Shown piece after piece: positions 33,884-42,598 of a stretch of DNA of 64,000 bases (within the stretch, counting starts at the first letter, position 1; each line of letters opens with the position of its first letter). Position numbers and translations under genes: made by a program. The stretch is from Pseudomonas fluorescens (GTDB lineage: Bacteria > Pseudomonadota > Gammaproteobacteria > Pseudomonadales > Pseudomonadaceae): NCBI RefSeq assembly GCF_001902145.1, contig NZ_MRST01000016.1:62001-126000 (forward strand), read 5' to 3'. Under the pieces are notes generated by a model, which saw only the letters and a program-made list of their open reading frames with translations, had not been told where the DNA came from and did not search any database.

Positions 33884-33910
33884 GCCACCCTATTCGGGTG
33901 GCTTTTTTTT
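33884..33910 (+). terminator. Orphan rho-independent terminator
   Basis: GCCACCC-TATTC-GGGTGGC followed by eight T residues on the plus strand. No plus-strand gene precedes it; on the minus strand there is no U-run. It may end a small RNA. Confidence 0.75.
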
Positions 33911-33974
33911 GCGCCCAAACAAAATCGGCCGACCCAAAGGTCAGCCGATACGCTGTGCTGCTCATAAATACCAA

Positions 33975-34316
33975 CTACATGGGTAACCCACGCACCTCCT
34001 GCTTGACGCCCCATCCTTCGATGATTCCTCCCAGGGGCTCGACCACTGCTTCAAAGTCTTGCTCGAAGTCTCCTATGCCGTCGTAGGTTGCGAACATGAT
34101 TTTGCTCAGTTCCAGGTACCAGGCGCCATCGTCGCGCGCGCTGACCTGAGCGTTGAGGGACTCCCCACGAAAACGACCCGCAGCCCTGCGCGCCCGTTCC
34201 TCATCCGGGAAAATGGCGTAGAACTCGATGGGGTGAAAACGCGAGAAATCAAAGCCGCCTTCTTTCATGCGGCGCAGTACGTTGGTGCTGATGTCTTCTT
34301 GATAGGCTGTGCTCAT
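33975..34316 (-). CDS. rraB: Ribonuclease E inhibitor RraB
   Basis: This 113-residue protein matches the RraB family (DUF1260-type fold), which binds RNase E and limits mRNA decay. Key blocks are RRMKEGGFDFSRFHPIEFYAIF, VSARDDGAWYLELSK and YDGIGDFEQDFE. The ATG at 34316 has GGAGGA upstream. It is monocistronic, with an AT-rich gap before the next gene. Annotation as an RNase E inhibitor follows E. coli; in Pseudomonas the target is assumed. Confidence 0.87.
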   Translation of the reverse strand: MSTAYQEDISTNVLRRMKEGGFDFSRFHPIEFYAIFPDEERARRAAGRFRGESLNAQVSARDDGAWYLELSKIMFATYDGIGDFEQDFEAVVEPLGGIIEGWGVKQEVRGLPM

Positions 34317-34529
34317 GAAACGTCCTCCTCACACCGATGGATAGACTTTCCGTGCTTCCTGAAGCCCCGCGCCCTGCTGGCGCGGGCACCACGGCATAGC
34401 AACACCGCAGGAAAACAAGCATGTAGCTGACAAGACCAGACCTTAGCGATTCATTCGCTGATCTCGATTGCAGAGTAGCGCGAAGCTATCATCGCCACCA
34501 GAGGGGCGTGAAGGGTCTATAGAAAATGT

Positions 34530-34766
34530 TCAGGCCGCGGGTTCGACCTTGAGTTCCTTGATACCATTTTGATCGTGCAGGCTCTTGACCGTAGGATCGG
34601 GGACACGGTCGGCAAGATCGTTAAGGTCCAGCTTTTCTAACACCGGCGACACACGCACGCGCACCATTTGTGCGGCTTCTTCCAGCGTCGGCTCATGCTC
34701 GCAGTCGAATTGCTCGACTACCGGCTCGCCGCGGTCATTGATGAAAGAAACATTCCACTTCGGCAT
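34530..34766 (-). CDS. Hypothetical 78-residue protein
   Basis: I do not recognise this protein. It is small, acidic and soluble (MPKWNVSFINDRGEPVVEQFD at the start, ending KELKVEPAA). The strong ribosome-binding sequence GAGGAGG just upstream supports the ATG at 34766, and the codon use matches the genome. Standing alone between rraB and the START protein, it probably is a conserved Pseudomonas gene. Confidence 0.7.
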   Translation of the reverse strand: MPKWNVSFINDRGEPVVEQFDCEHEPTLEEAAQMVRVRVSPVLEKLDLNDLADRVPDPTVKSLHDQNGIKELKVEPAA

Positions 34767-34869
34767 CGGTGCCTCCTCGATAAAACCCATAGGTGGGCTT
34801 ACTTGTATCTGGACCGTGAGGGCTCGCCAAACGTTCCGCTCAAGCCCGGAGGCACCGGATCAACTGCAC

Positions 34870-35475
34870 TTATTTTTCAGCGTGATCTTTCAAGGCTTTC
34901 AAGGTGTTGAACGGGGCGTCCACCACGAACTTGTTGGCCAGCCACGAGGGTACGCTGCCACCTGGCTCGGTGTGTACCTGGTAGGTGACTTCGGTCTGGT
35001 TATCACCCTTTGGCACCAGCTTCCAGAAACCCTCCACCTGGGCGACCCGCACGTAGCCTTTTGCTTCAGGCTTGTAGGTCGGCACACCTTCCAGCTTGCG
35101 CGTGACGGTGCCGTCAGCCGCTTTGGTGGTGGTGACGTGAATGTACGAGTCACGGTCCGTCACGGGGAATGGGGCCTTGAACTGGGTGTAGGTCCAAGCC
35201 TCATCGCCTTTCTTGTCGACGAGTTTCTGGGATTTGCATTCATGGATCCATGCGCAAGCACCGACCACATCTTCCTGCAGCGCCTGGACCTTGGCCAAAG
35301 GCGCCTTGATCACGGTCACGCCGCGATACGCCTTGTACTTGGAACCGGCAATCTCGCTCAGGGACACCTTGATACCGTCTTCGTCCTTGGCGACTTGCCA
35401 ATCCTCAGCCTGGGCAGTGGCCGCAAACAACAGCGTAAAACCGCACAGCACAGCCACTCGTTTCAGCGAACCCAT
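34870..35475 (-). CDS. Exported START-domain lipid-binding protein
   Basis: The 201-residue protein has a signal peptide (MGSLKRVAVLCGFTLLFAATAQA) followed by a START/Bet-v1-like domain (residues 24-200). Blocks include GVTVIKAPLAKVQALQED, APFPVTDRDSYIHVTT and VTYQVHTEPGG. Such periplasmic proteins are thought to carry a lipid or hydrophobic ligand; P. aeruginosa has a homologue whose ligand is debated. The ATG at 35475 begins the signal peptide. Upstream lies the YkgJ-type gene on the same strand. Confidence 0.85.
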   Translation of the reverse strand: MGSLKRVAVLCGFTLLFAATAQAEDWQVAKDEDGIKVSLSEIAGSKYKAYRGVTVIKAPLAKVQALQEDVVGACAWIHECKSQKLVDKKGDEAWTYTQFKAPFPVTDRDSYIHVTTTKAADGTVTRKLEGVPTYKPEAKGYVRVAQVEGFWKLVPKGDNQTEVTYQVHTEPGGSVPSWLANKFVVDAPFNTLKALKDHAEK

Positions 35476-35516
35476 CGTTGTATTCCTTATTGTTGAAGTT
35501 CCGATAGTAAAGCCCA

Positions 35517-35771
35517 TCAAGCCGCCGTCATCTGTTCCCACCAGCCGATCAGGCGGATGGCATCGGCCTGGTCGTTGCCACAGACTTCGATATCTGCCTT
35601 GAAATCACTGCACACGGCTGGCCGCTGCGGTTGACCGAACAACTGGCACAGTTGTTCCACCGACAGGTGCACGCAGCGAACGCCAGCGGGTTTGCCCTGA
35701 GGCATTCCCGGTAATGGCGAACTGATGGAGGGGGCAATGCAGCAGGCGCCACAGCCTTCACGGCATTTCAT
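35517..35771 (-). CDS. YkgJ-family cysteine-cluster protein
   Basis: The 84-residue protein has the Cys pattern REGCGACC near its start, RCVHL, LCQLF and the later VCSDF and VCGND, typical of the YkgJ (CxxxCxxC, zinc or Fe-S binding) family. Role unknown. It ends about 40 bp before the START-protein start on the same strand, so the two may be co-transcribed. Confidence 0.85.
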   Translation of the reverse strand: MKCREGCGACCIAPSISSPLPGMPQGKPAGVRCVHLSVEQLCQLFGQPQRPAVCSDFKADIEVCGNDQADAIRLIGWWEQMTAA

Positions 35772-35934
35772 GACCAGCAGGTCCTCGACGACTCAATAGG
35801 GATGGCCGGGCTAGAGTACGCCCTTAAACAGCCGTTTTAAAATGGGCCAACAGGGGGTTTTTCGCACAAAACAAAAATGACCGACCAGTCTGCGACAGAT
35901 GGTCGGCAACCTGGGTCACCTGTGGCCCGAAAGT

Positions 35935-36426
35935 TTATTGCTTGAATTCGAAATCCAGCGCAGCGCCTTCAACATCACGGCGCTCTTCGTTACGCAGTTG
36001 CAGCTTCATCTCATTGCTGAGCAAGCGGCCATTGATCTGGAACGCGCTGTTGTCGGTGGGCTTTTCGCCAAACATCGGCGGCAACAGAGGCACGCTCTTG
36101 GGTTTGGGCATGGTGCCGATGGGTTGCAAGTGCCTGACCATCTCCGAAGGCAGGGACAGGTCCAACTGTGCCGGTGGCAGTTTGGTCTGGGCGACCTCAT
36201 GGGCCGACTTGGACTTGCTCGCCACGGGTGCACGCTTTTTGGTCGAAGCGGCTTTCTTTTGCGCGGCGGGGGATTTTTTCGCAGGCGTTGGCTGCTTGGC
36301 TGAGGTCTTTTGCTCGGCACCGACAACAGGCTTGCCTTCAGCCACCGGCGCTGCAGCCAGCACGCTACCGGCATTGCACAGGCTCAGCAGACCAAGCATC
36401 AACGTAACGCGAAAAATAGAAGTCAT
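35935..36426 (-). CDS. Exported Lys/Ala/Pro-rich protein, unknown function
   Basis: The 163-residue protein has a signal peptide (MTSIFRVTLMLGLLSLCNAGSVLAAA), then a low-complexity Lys/Ala/Pro linker (residues 35-80) and a conserved C-terminal part (LDLSLPSEMVRHLQPIG, FQINGRLLSNEMKLQLRN). Similar proteins are sometimes mislabelled translation initiation factor 2 because of the linker. A peptidoglycan- or outer-membrane-associated role is possible but not shown. The ATG at 36426 begins the signal peptide. Confidence 0.78.
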   Translation of the reverse strand: MTSIFRVTLMLGLLSLCNAGSVLAAAPVAEGKPVVGAEQKTSAKQPTPAKKSPAAQKKAASTKKRAPVASKSKSAHEVAQTKLPPAQLDLSLPSEMVRHLQPIGTMPKPKSVPLLPPMFGEKPTDNSAFQINGRLLSNEMKLQLRNEERRDVEGAALDFEFKQ

Positions 36427-36519
36427 ATCGCCAACAGCATTAACGGCAGAAGGCCATATGCTCGCTTGTTGTGCGCGGCATGACAAGGGCACAGATCAGT
36501 CTTGTCCCCTTTGCTCGCC

Positions 36520-37959
36520 TCAAAAACCCGCTGCGGCCTCCTGGCACAGCTGGCTGGCAAGCATTCCCAGGGTCATCAACGCCCGCTCCGCCTCGCGGTT
36601 CCACGGCGTGCCGCAATTGAGGCGAATACAGTGGTTGAACTGTTCGGTATTACTGAAAATCAGCCCTGGCGCAATGCTGATGCCTTGTTGCAGGGCACGC
36701 ACATGCAGTTCCTGAGTATTGACCCGCCCCGGCAAACTGACCCACAAGATAAAGCCGCCGGTCGGGCGGGTCATCTGGGTGCCCTCGGGGAAATACTGCT
36801 GCACCGCCAATTGGAAGGCGCTGAGGTTCTTGCGGTATTCCTGGCGGATGTAGCGCAAATGACGGTCGTAGCCACCGTTTTCCAGATAGGCCGCGACGCC
36901 CATCTGGGTGACGCTGCATGCCGAGTGCGTACTGAACATCTGCAGGCGCTGGATTTCCTGCTGGTATTTACCGGCAATCATCCAGCCAATGCGCACGCCC
37001 GGCGACAAGGTCTTGGAAAAGCTTGAGCAATAGATCACCCGGTCGAGGCGGTCATAGGCCTTGAGGGCTTTGGTGCGGCCAAGTTCGAACATCAGCTCGC
37101 CGTAAATGTCATCCTCGACGATCTGGATATCGAAGTCCGACGCCAGGCGCAGCAACTGTTTCTGCCGCTCCTCGGGCATGGTGCCGCCCAGCGGATTACT
37201 CAGGCGCGTGGTCAGCACCAGCGCCTTGATCGACCATTGGTTGGCGGCCAATTGCAGGGCTTCCAGGCTCATGCCCGTGGCAGGGTCGCTGGGGATCTCG
37301 ATAACCTTGAGGCCCAGCAGATCAGCCAATTGCAGCAAGCCGTAATAGGTCGGCGACTCAGCCGCGATCAAGTCGCCAGGGCGCGTCAGCACCCGCAGCG
37401 ACATCTGTAATGCATCGACACAGCCGTGGGTGATCACCACTTCGCAAGGGTCCACTACCACCCCGGCATCGCGCATGCGGATCGCCACTTGGCGGCGCAG
37501 TGGTTCAAAGCCAGGGCTGAACATGTAGCTGAACGCCCGTGGGCTCTGGAAACGCGTGACCTTGGCCAACTGTTGATGCAGTGCCCGCACTGGCAGGTAG
37601 TCCACACTCGGCACCGCCGCGCCCAAGGGAAACACCCCTTCACGGCGCGACTCGACCAGCACCTGCTGGATGATACTGCTACGGGTGACCAACCCTGGGC
37701 GCTCGACCCGTGCGATATCAGGCGTAGGCGCCGTGAGTGCTGGCGTCTGGTGCACGTAGTAGCCCGACTGCGGCCGCGCCCGGATCAGCCCCTGGTCTTC
37801 CAGGTTGGCATAGGCCTGCAGCACCGTGGCATGGCTCACATTGAGCTGGGAACTCATCTTGCGCACCGATGGCACGCGCTCCCCCGGTTGGTAGACACCG
37901 CGGCGGATGTCCTCAGCCAGTTGCTGGGCGATACGTTGGTAAAGCAACAGATTGGTCAT
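36520..37959 (-). CDS. MocR/PdxR-family regulator (GntR HTH fused to aminotransferase)
   Basis: The 479-residue protein has an N-terminal GntR winged helix (residues 5-75, with SVRKMSSQLNVSHATVLQAYANLEDQGLI) and a C-terminal fold-type-I aminotransferase domain. The PLP lysine lies in YCSSFSKTLSPGVRIGWM. MocR proteins use PLP or an amino-acid adduct as effector and often control pyridoxal, GABA or taurine genes. No target gene is adjacent, so its regulon is unknown. The ATG at 37959 starts MTNLLLYQRIAQQ. Confidence 0.92.
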   Translation of the reverse strand: MTNLLLYQRIAQQLAEDIRRGVYQPGERVPSVRKMSSQLNVSHATVLQAYANLEDQGLIRARPQSGYYVHQTPALTAPTPDIARVERPGLVTRSSIIQQVLVESRREGVFPLGAAVPSVDYLPVRALHQQLAKVTRFQSPRAFSYMFSPGFEPLRRQVAIRMRDAGVVVDPCEVVITHGCVDALQMSLRVLTRPGDLIAAESPTYYGLLQLADLLGLKVIEIPSDPATGMSLEALQLAANQWSIKALVLTTRLSNPLGGTMPEERQKQLLRLASDFDIQIVEDDIYGELMFELGRTKALKAYDRLDRVIYCSSFSKTLSPGVRIGWMIAGKYQQEIQRLQMFSTHSACSVTQMGVAAYLENGGYDRHLRYIRQEYRKNLSAFQLAVQQYFPEGTQMTRPTGGFILWVSLPGRVNTQELHVRALQQGISIAPGLIFSNTEQFNHCIRLNCGTPWNREAERALMTLGMLASQLCQEAAAGF

Positions 37960-38112
37960 GACGCAGCACTCGATTTCACGGGTATTTTATTTTTGTGTGA
38001 AACATACCGGCACAGTTTAGAAGTGTACGGGGACAGTTGCCACAATAGTCGAGCGTGGGCGGGAGTGACAGTAAAAACTGCCGGGGGAGCTGGGGTGGGC
38101 ATCGCCGAAACG

Positions 38113-38208
38113 AAATGTGGGAGCGGGCTTGCTCGCGAAGGCGGTGTGTCAGTCAGCACATCCTGTACTGAGCCACCGCATTCGCGAGCAAGCCCGCTCC
38201 CACAATTT
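38113..38208. repeat. REPIN, GAGCGGGCTTGCTCGC type
   Basis: It lies between the MocR start and the stop of the OmpA-family gene. Other copies of this type are at 47.4, 52.0 and 55.2 kb, with a single unit at 60960. Confidence 0.92.
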
Positions 38209-38224
38209 GGAGCTGCGTCAGCTG

Positions 38225-39037
38225 TTAGCGCGCAGCGCCCAATTGGCCCTTCTCGTCAGAGAAAACAATTTCCACCCGACGGTTCTGTGCACGACCACGC
38301 TCGGAGGCATTGGCTTCCACCGGGTATTGGTCACCATAGCCCTCGACTTCGATGCGCTTGTCATCGATGCCCAGGTCCATCAACAGGTCGGCCACCGATT
38401 GAGCACGGTCGCGGGACAGTTTCAGGTTTTCCTGCTCGCCACCGGTGTTGTCGGTATAGCCCTCGACGCGCACCCGACGCTTGGGGTTCAGTTGCAGGAA
38501 TTGCACGATCTTGAGCACCGTGCGGTTGGCCGAGTTCTGCAGCTCAGCTTCGCCGGTGTCGAACAGTACGTCCCCCAGGGTCATCACCAGGCCACGGTCG
38601 GTCTGGGTGGTAAGGCTGGCGATTTGCGCTTCAACCCACTTGCCCTGCTGTTGCACGCTGGCCAGCTTGTTTTCGCGCAAGGCCAGTTGCAGGCGCTGAC
38701 GTTCCAACTCCAGTTGGGTACCGCGCTCGGCATTCAGGCCCTGCTGGGTGTGCTCTCGGGCGATGGCGCTGTAACGCTGGCTCAGGTAGGCGTAATGCAC
38801 CACATCGGAGCCGCTGCCCCAGTAGCTGGACAGGCGATCGGCGCGGGCCAGGGACTCTCCGGCGCGGATCACGTCCTTGGGCGCGAAGCGCAGCACGTTG
38901 GCGTCTTCCTTGACCTTTTGAAAGTCATCGCCGGCCTGCTGCAACGCCTGCTCACTCGTGGGTTGGCTGGCACAGCCGCCCAGGGCCACGCTGCCCAGCA
39001 GCAGTACACAGCTCAGGCCACGGATCATCGGGCTCAT
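38225..39037 (-). CDS. OmpA-family lipoprotein
   Basis: The 270-residue protein has a lipoprotein signal (VLLLGSVALGGC, cysteine at residue 22), a DUF4398-like alpha-helical region (residues 30-140) and a C-terminal OmpA peptidoglycan-binding domain (RVRVEGYTDNTGG, LKLSRDRAQSVADLL, VEGYGDQYPVEAN, RAQNRRVEIV). It anchors the outer membrane to the wall. The start overlaps the stop of the upstream DUF4398 gene by 4 nt, so the two are co-translated. Confidence 0.9.
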   Translation of the reverse strand: MSPMIRGLSCVLLLGSVALGGCASQPTSEQALQQAGDDFQKVKEDANVLRFAPKDVIRAGESLARADRLSSYWGSGSDVVHYAYLSQRYSAIAREHTQQGLNAERGTQLELERQRLQLALRENKLASVQQQGKWVEAQIASLTTQTDRGLVMTLGDVLFDTGEAELQNSANRTVLKIVQFLQLNPKRRVRVEGYTDNTGGEQENLKLSRDRAQSVADLLMDLGIDDKRIEVEGYGDQYPVEANASERGRAQNRRVEIVFSDEKGQLGAAR

Positions 39038-39396
39038 TGTGCTTCTCCCAACTGCAGCTGCTTACGCAGGCGAGTGATACGGGTATTGAGCACGTTCAAT
39101 TGTTCCTGGCTCTTGCCGGTCAGCACTTTGGCTTCGGCCAGGCGTGCGTCCAGCTCAGCCTGCTCGGCGCGCATCCGCGCTCGCTTGTAGGATTGGTCGG
39201 CCATGTTGCCCTTGGCCCGGGCGAATTTTTCTTCGGCCAGCTTCAGTTCGGGGGATTCATCGGTGTTGGCCCCGACCGCGGTGGCTTGTTCCAAGGCTTG
39301 CTGGGTCAGGCGCATTTGTTCGATCGGCGCAGGATCGGTTGCGCATCCCGCCAGCGCGACAACGGCAAGGGCCGCGAAAAGAGCTCGAAAAATCAC
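39034..39396 (-). CDS. DUF4398 lipoprotein
   Basis: This 120-residue protein begins MIFRALFAALAVVALAGC, a lipobox with Cys18, and continues as a helical DUF4398 domain (ELKLAEEKFARAKGNMADQSYKRARMRAEQAELDARLAEAK in sequential helices). The start codon is GTG at 39396. It is coupled to the OmpA-family gene by an ATGA overlap. The pair probably act together in the periplasm; function unknown. Confidence 0.87.
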   Translation of the reverse strand: MIFRALFAALAVVALAGCATDPAPIEQMRLTQQALEQATAVGANTDESPELKLAEEKFARAKGNMADQSYKRARMRAEQAELDARLAEAKVLTGKSQEQLNVLNTRITRLRKQLQLGEAQ

Positions 39397-39405
39397 TGTA
39401 AATCC

Positions 39406-40221
39406 CTACTTTGTTGGGGTGCCGACAGGTTGTTGCAGTTGCGCTTTCCAACGCTCCAGATTGCGCTGCAGCGCGGCTTGAGCGGCACCGGAGGCGGGCA
39501 ATTCTGTCATCTTTTTCGTCAGCTGTCCGCGAAGCCAAGGATCATTGCAGGCCGAGTTGTGGGAAATCGCCAAGTACAGGCCAGGCTGATCGACAGGCAC
39601 CTCATGGGCCACCAGGTCATTACTCATGCCCAGGGTCTGGGCCATGGCCATGCCGGAATAGCGCCCAGCCAGCACGTAGTCCACCTCACCCAACAGCAGT
39701 TTCTGGAAGGCCGGCGTCAAGTTGGGCAGGCGTTGCAGGTTGAGTTGCTGGCCGGCAAAGGTCTCGAATTCCGCGCTCAAGCGCGCACGCTCCGATACTG
39801 CGCCTTTGTGGCCGTGCAAATCGGCGGCAGTGGAATAGACCAGGGCGGAATCCTTGCGCGTCCATACCAGGTAGTCGGTCTGCATCAGCGCCGGATGGAT
39901 GTAGTCGAAGTGGTCCAGTTCACCCAGGTTCAGCGGTGCGTCGGCGAGAATGTCCATGCGCCCGCTGCGTGCTTCATCAAGGGCCAGGGAGCGTTTGCCG
40001 CCGTAGAGCAGGTCGATTTTCAGCCCGAGCTCCTTGCCCACTTGTTGCAGCACGTCAGCGGTCGCGCCGATCAGGCGCGTGGGGTCCTGAGGGTCGCGCC
40101 AGAGTAACGGCGGTGCGTCCGGGCTGCCGGTGATCACCAGGCGCTCGCATTTGCTGGCGGCGAGCGCCAGGCTTGGCAGCAGCGTAAGGCCCAGCAGTAC
40201 AGTCCAGGGGCGCAGCGCCAT
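39406..40221 (-). CDS. Family 3 extracellular solute-binding protein
   Basis: The 271-residue protein has a signal peptide (MALRPWTVLLGLTLLPSLALA) and a periplasmic-binding domain of the SBP_bac_3 type (LVITGSPDAPPLLWRD, ATADVLQQVGKELGLKIDLL, MDILADAPLN). No ABC permease or ATPase genes are nearby, so it may serve as a sensor or work with a distant transporter. It lies 9 bp upstream of the DUF4398 gene on the same strand, suggesting one transcript. Ligand unknown. Confidence 0.85.
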   Translation of the reverse strand: MALRPWTVLLGLTLLPSLALAASKCERLVITGSPDAPPLLWRDPQDPTRLIGATADVLQQVGKELGLKIDLLYGGKRSLALDEARSGRMDILADAPLNLGELDHFDYIHPALMQTDYLVWTRKDSALVYSTAADLHGHKGAVSERARLSAEFETFAGQQLNLQRLPNLTPAFQKLLLGEVDYVLAGRYSGMAMAQTLGMSNDLVAHEVPVDQPGLYLAISHNSACNDPWLRGQLTKKMTELPASGAAQAALQRNLERWKAQLQQPVGTPTK

Positions 40222-40246
40222 GGCATGTTCCTTCCTAAAGTGCTTG

Positions 40247-40345
40247 GTAGGAGCGAGCTTGCTCGCGAAAAACGTCAACGATAACGCGTGCTTTCTGAAT
40301 AAATGCGGCGCCTGTGAGTTTTTCGCGAGCAAGCTCGCTCCTACA
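40247..40345. repeat. REPIN, GAGCGAGCTTGCTCGC type
   Basis: Lies between the solute-binding protein start and the etfA terminator. Confidence 0.92.
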
Positions 40346-40351
40346 GGGAAT

Positions 40352-40379
40352 AAAAAAACCCGGTCATAAGACCGGGCTC
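40352..40379 (-). terminator. Terminator of the etfBA operon
   Basis: CCCGGTC-ATAA-GACCGGG with an A-run on the left of the plus strand, giving a U-run on the minus strand just after etfA. Confidence 0.85.
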
Positions 40380-40400
40380 TTTATAAGTGAAGCGGCTGGA

Positions 40401-41330
40401 TTAGACCAGCTTCGAAAGCTCTGGTACGGCTTCGAACAAGTCCGCCACCAGGCCGTAATCGGCTACCTGGAAGATCGGCGCTTCTTCGTCCTTGTTGATC
40501 GCAACGATCACTTTGGAGTCTTTCATACCGGCCAGGTGCTGGATCGCGCCGGAGATACCGACGGCGATGTACAGCTGTGGCGCAACGATCTTGCCGGTCT
40601 GGCCGACCTGCATGTCGTTGGGTACGAAACCTGCGTCAACGGCTGCGCGGGAAGCGCCGACCGCAGCACCCAGCTTGTCGGCCAGGGCGTACAGGTGCTT
40701 GAAGTTGTCGCCGTTCTGCATGCCACGGCCGCCCGATACGACGATCTTGGCAGCGGTCAGTTCAGGACGGTCCGACTTGGCCAGCTCTTCGCCGACGAAG
40801 CTGGAAGTGCCAGCGTCGTGGGCAGCGCAGACGGCTTCAACGGCAGCCGAGCCACCTTCGGCAGCAACCGGGTCGAAACCGGTGGCGCGTACGGTGATGA
40901 CCTTGACCGAGGCGTTGGACTGCACGGTAGCGATGGCGTTACCGGCGTAGATCGGGCGCTTGAAGGTGTCGGCGCTTTCTACCGAGATGATCTCGGAGAT
41001 CTGGTCAACGTCCAGCTGCGCGGCAACGCGTGGCAGGATGTTTTTGCCGTTGGAGGTAGCGGCGGCCAGGATGTGGCTGTAGCCAGCGCCAAGCTCGGCG
41101 ACCAGCGGTGCAACGTTTTCCGGCAGCTGATGCGCATAAGCGGCATTGTCAGCGTTCAGGACTTTGCTCACGCCTGCGATTTTTGCAGCCGCTTCAGCCA
41201 CGGCGCCAGCGCCCTGCCCTGCTACCAGGACGTGGATGTCACCACCGATTTTGGCGGCAGCGGCCACGGTGTTCAGGGTGGCCGGGGCCAGCACCTTGTT
41301 ATCGTGTTCGGCGATTACGAGGATAGTCAT
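40401..41330 (-). CDS. etfA: Electron transfer flavoprotein alpha subunit
   Basis: The 309-residue subunit binds FAD and, with EtfB, carries electrons from acyl-CoA dehydrogenases to ETF-quinone oxidoreductase. The C-terminal FAD block contains [51 protein letters not shown] (three parts) and [13 protein letters not shown]. It follows etfB by 2 bp. ETF-QO lies on the other side in divergent orientation, so all three genes share a control region. Confidence 0.97.
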   Translation of the reverse strand: MTILVIAEHDNKVLAPATLNTVAAAAKIGGDIHVLVAGQGAGAVAEAAAKIAGVSKVLNADNAAYAHQLPENVAPLVAELGAGYSHILAAATSNGKNILPRVAAQLDVDQISEIISVESADTFKRPIYAGNAIATVQSNASVKVITVRATGFDPVAAEGGSAAVEAVCAAHDAGTSSFVGEELAKSDRPELTAAKIVVSGGRGMQNGDNFKHLYALADKLGAAVGASRAAVDAGFVPNDMQVGQTGKIVAPQLYIAVGISGAIQHLAGMKDSKVIVAINKDEEAPIFQVADYGLVADLFEAVPELSKLV

Positions 41331-41332
41331 GA

Positions 41333-42082
41333 TCAGATCACCTTCGCTTCGTTTTTCAGTTTCTCGACCAGTTCAGCCACCGACTTGACCTTGATACCCG
41401 CGCTGCGTGCAGCCGGCGCTTCGACTTTGACGGTCTTGTTGGTAGAGGCGGTGGAAACGCCCAACGCGTCCGGAGTCAGCGTCTCCAGAGGCTTCTTCTT
41501 GGCTTTCATGATGTTTGGCAGGGACGCATAACGCGGCTCGTTCAAACGCAGGTCGGTGGTGACGATGGCCGGCAGTTTCAGGGATACCGTCTGCGCGCCG
41601 CCGTCGATTTCACGGGTGACCGCAACGCTGTCGCCGCTCACTTCGACTTTCGAAGCGAAGGTGCCCTGGCCGTAACCGGTCAGTGCAGCCAACATCTGGC
41701 CAGTCTGGTTGTTGTCGCTGTCGATGGCTTGTTTGCCCAGGATCACCAGTTGTGGCTGTTCCTTGTCGACAACGGCCTTGAGCAGCTTGGCAACGGCCAG
41801 GGAGGTCAGCTCTTCAGCGGACTCCACCAGAATGGCGCGGTCGGCGCCCAGGGCCAAAGCGGTACGCAACTGCTCTTGAGCAGTGGCAGGGCCGATGGAC
41901 ACCACGACGATTTCCGTCGCCACGCCTTTCTCTTTCAGGCGTACGGCTTCTTCCACAGCGATTTCGCAGAAAGGGTTCATCGACATCTTGACGTTAGCAA
42001 GGTCGACGCCGGAATTGTCCGCCTTGACGCGAACTTTCACGTTGTAATCGACAACGCGTTTGACAGCTACAAGAACCTTCAT
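41333..42082 (-). CDS. etfB: Electron transfer flavoprotein beta subunit
   Basis: The 249-residue subunit binds AMP and contacts acyl-CoA dehydrogenases. Features are the N-terminal [47 protein letters not shown] and the family signature near [17 protein letters not shown]. It is the first gene of etfBA. The likely promoter and a PsrA-type box lie in the 516 bp upstream. Confidence 0.97.
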   Translation of the reverse strand: MKVLVAVKRVVDYNVKVRVKADNSGVDLANVKMSMNPFCEIAVEEAVRLKEKGVATEIVVVSIGPATAQEQLRTALALGADRAILVESAEELTSLAVAKLLKAVVDKEQPQLVILGKQAIDSDNNQTGQMLAALTGYGQGTFASKVEVSGDSVAVTREIDGGAQTVSLKLPAIVTTDLRLNEPRYASLPNIMKAKKKPLETLTPDALGVSTASTNKTVKVEAPAARSAGIKVKSVAELVEKLKNEAKVI

Positions 42083-42598
42083 GGATTCCTCGTTACTCTC
42101 CGGTGAAAAGAAAGTCGCCTAGGCGAACCTGGCGGTTGATGCTCATCGGCACACAAGGGCACCTCCAAAGACCTCGGCAGTGGCCTTGCACACGGGAAAT
42201 GACGACCGTTCGTCAGTGGTGACTGAGAGGTCATTCTTTATCGCGGCGTGTAAACTGCGCTCCAACGTTTGGGTGCGCATCACCTTCATTGCCTTCGGCC
42301 TGTCTTTGGACGTGCTCTTGAAACCTGCAGTCTGCCTACGGGAAGCGCAAAACCGACCGTATCTTGACCGGAACGCCTATTCTGGTCAATACGGCAAAAT
42401 GGTCAGTCATAAGCCCCGTTGCTTTGATTTATCTAGGCTGCAGGCAATTCAAACAAACGTTTGTATTGGACGCTGTCAGTGGTCTATATATAATGCGCCA
42501 CCTAGAGAGACAGGTGGGTGCTGCCTTCGCGCAGAACCACACCGAACCTCCACCCATTAGAAAAAAAAGCCTGTTGAGCCTTGAGTAGGAGATAGCCT
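42083..42598. other. Divergent control region of etfBA and ETF-QO
   Basis: About 516 bp with promoters for both units. The PsrA-type box at 42450 is the clearest element. An AT-rich TATATATAA stretch at 42484 may be the -10 region of the ETF-QO promoter. No RNA gene is seen. Confidence 0.6.
42450..42463. promoter_or_regulatory. PsrA-type operator CAAAC-N4-GTTTG
   Basis: CAAACAAACGTTTG fits the consensus G/CAAAC-N2-4-GTTTG/C of the fatty-acid-responsive TetR regulator PsrA. It sits about 20-35 bp upstream of the likely -10 of ETF-QO. PsrA control of etf genes is reported in P. aeruginosa, so this is a good candidate. Confidence 0.7.

Noticed and set aside
36235..36330. Lys/Ala/Pro-rich stretch suggesting translation initiation factor 2
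   Set aside because: Only the low-complexity linker resembles IF-2; there is a signal peptide and no GTPase domain.
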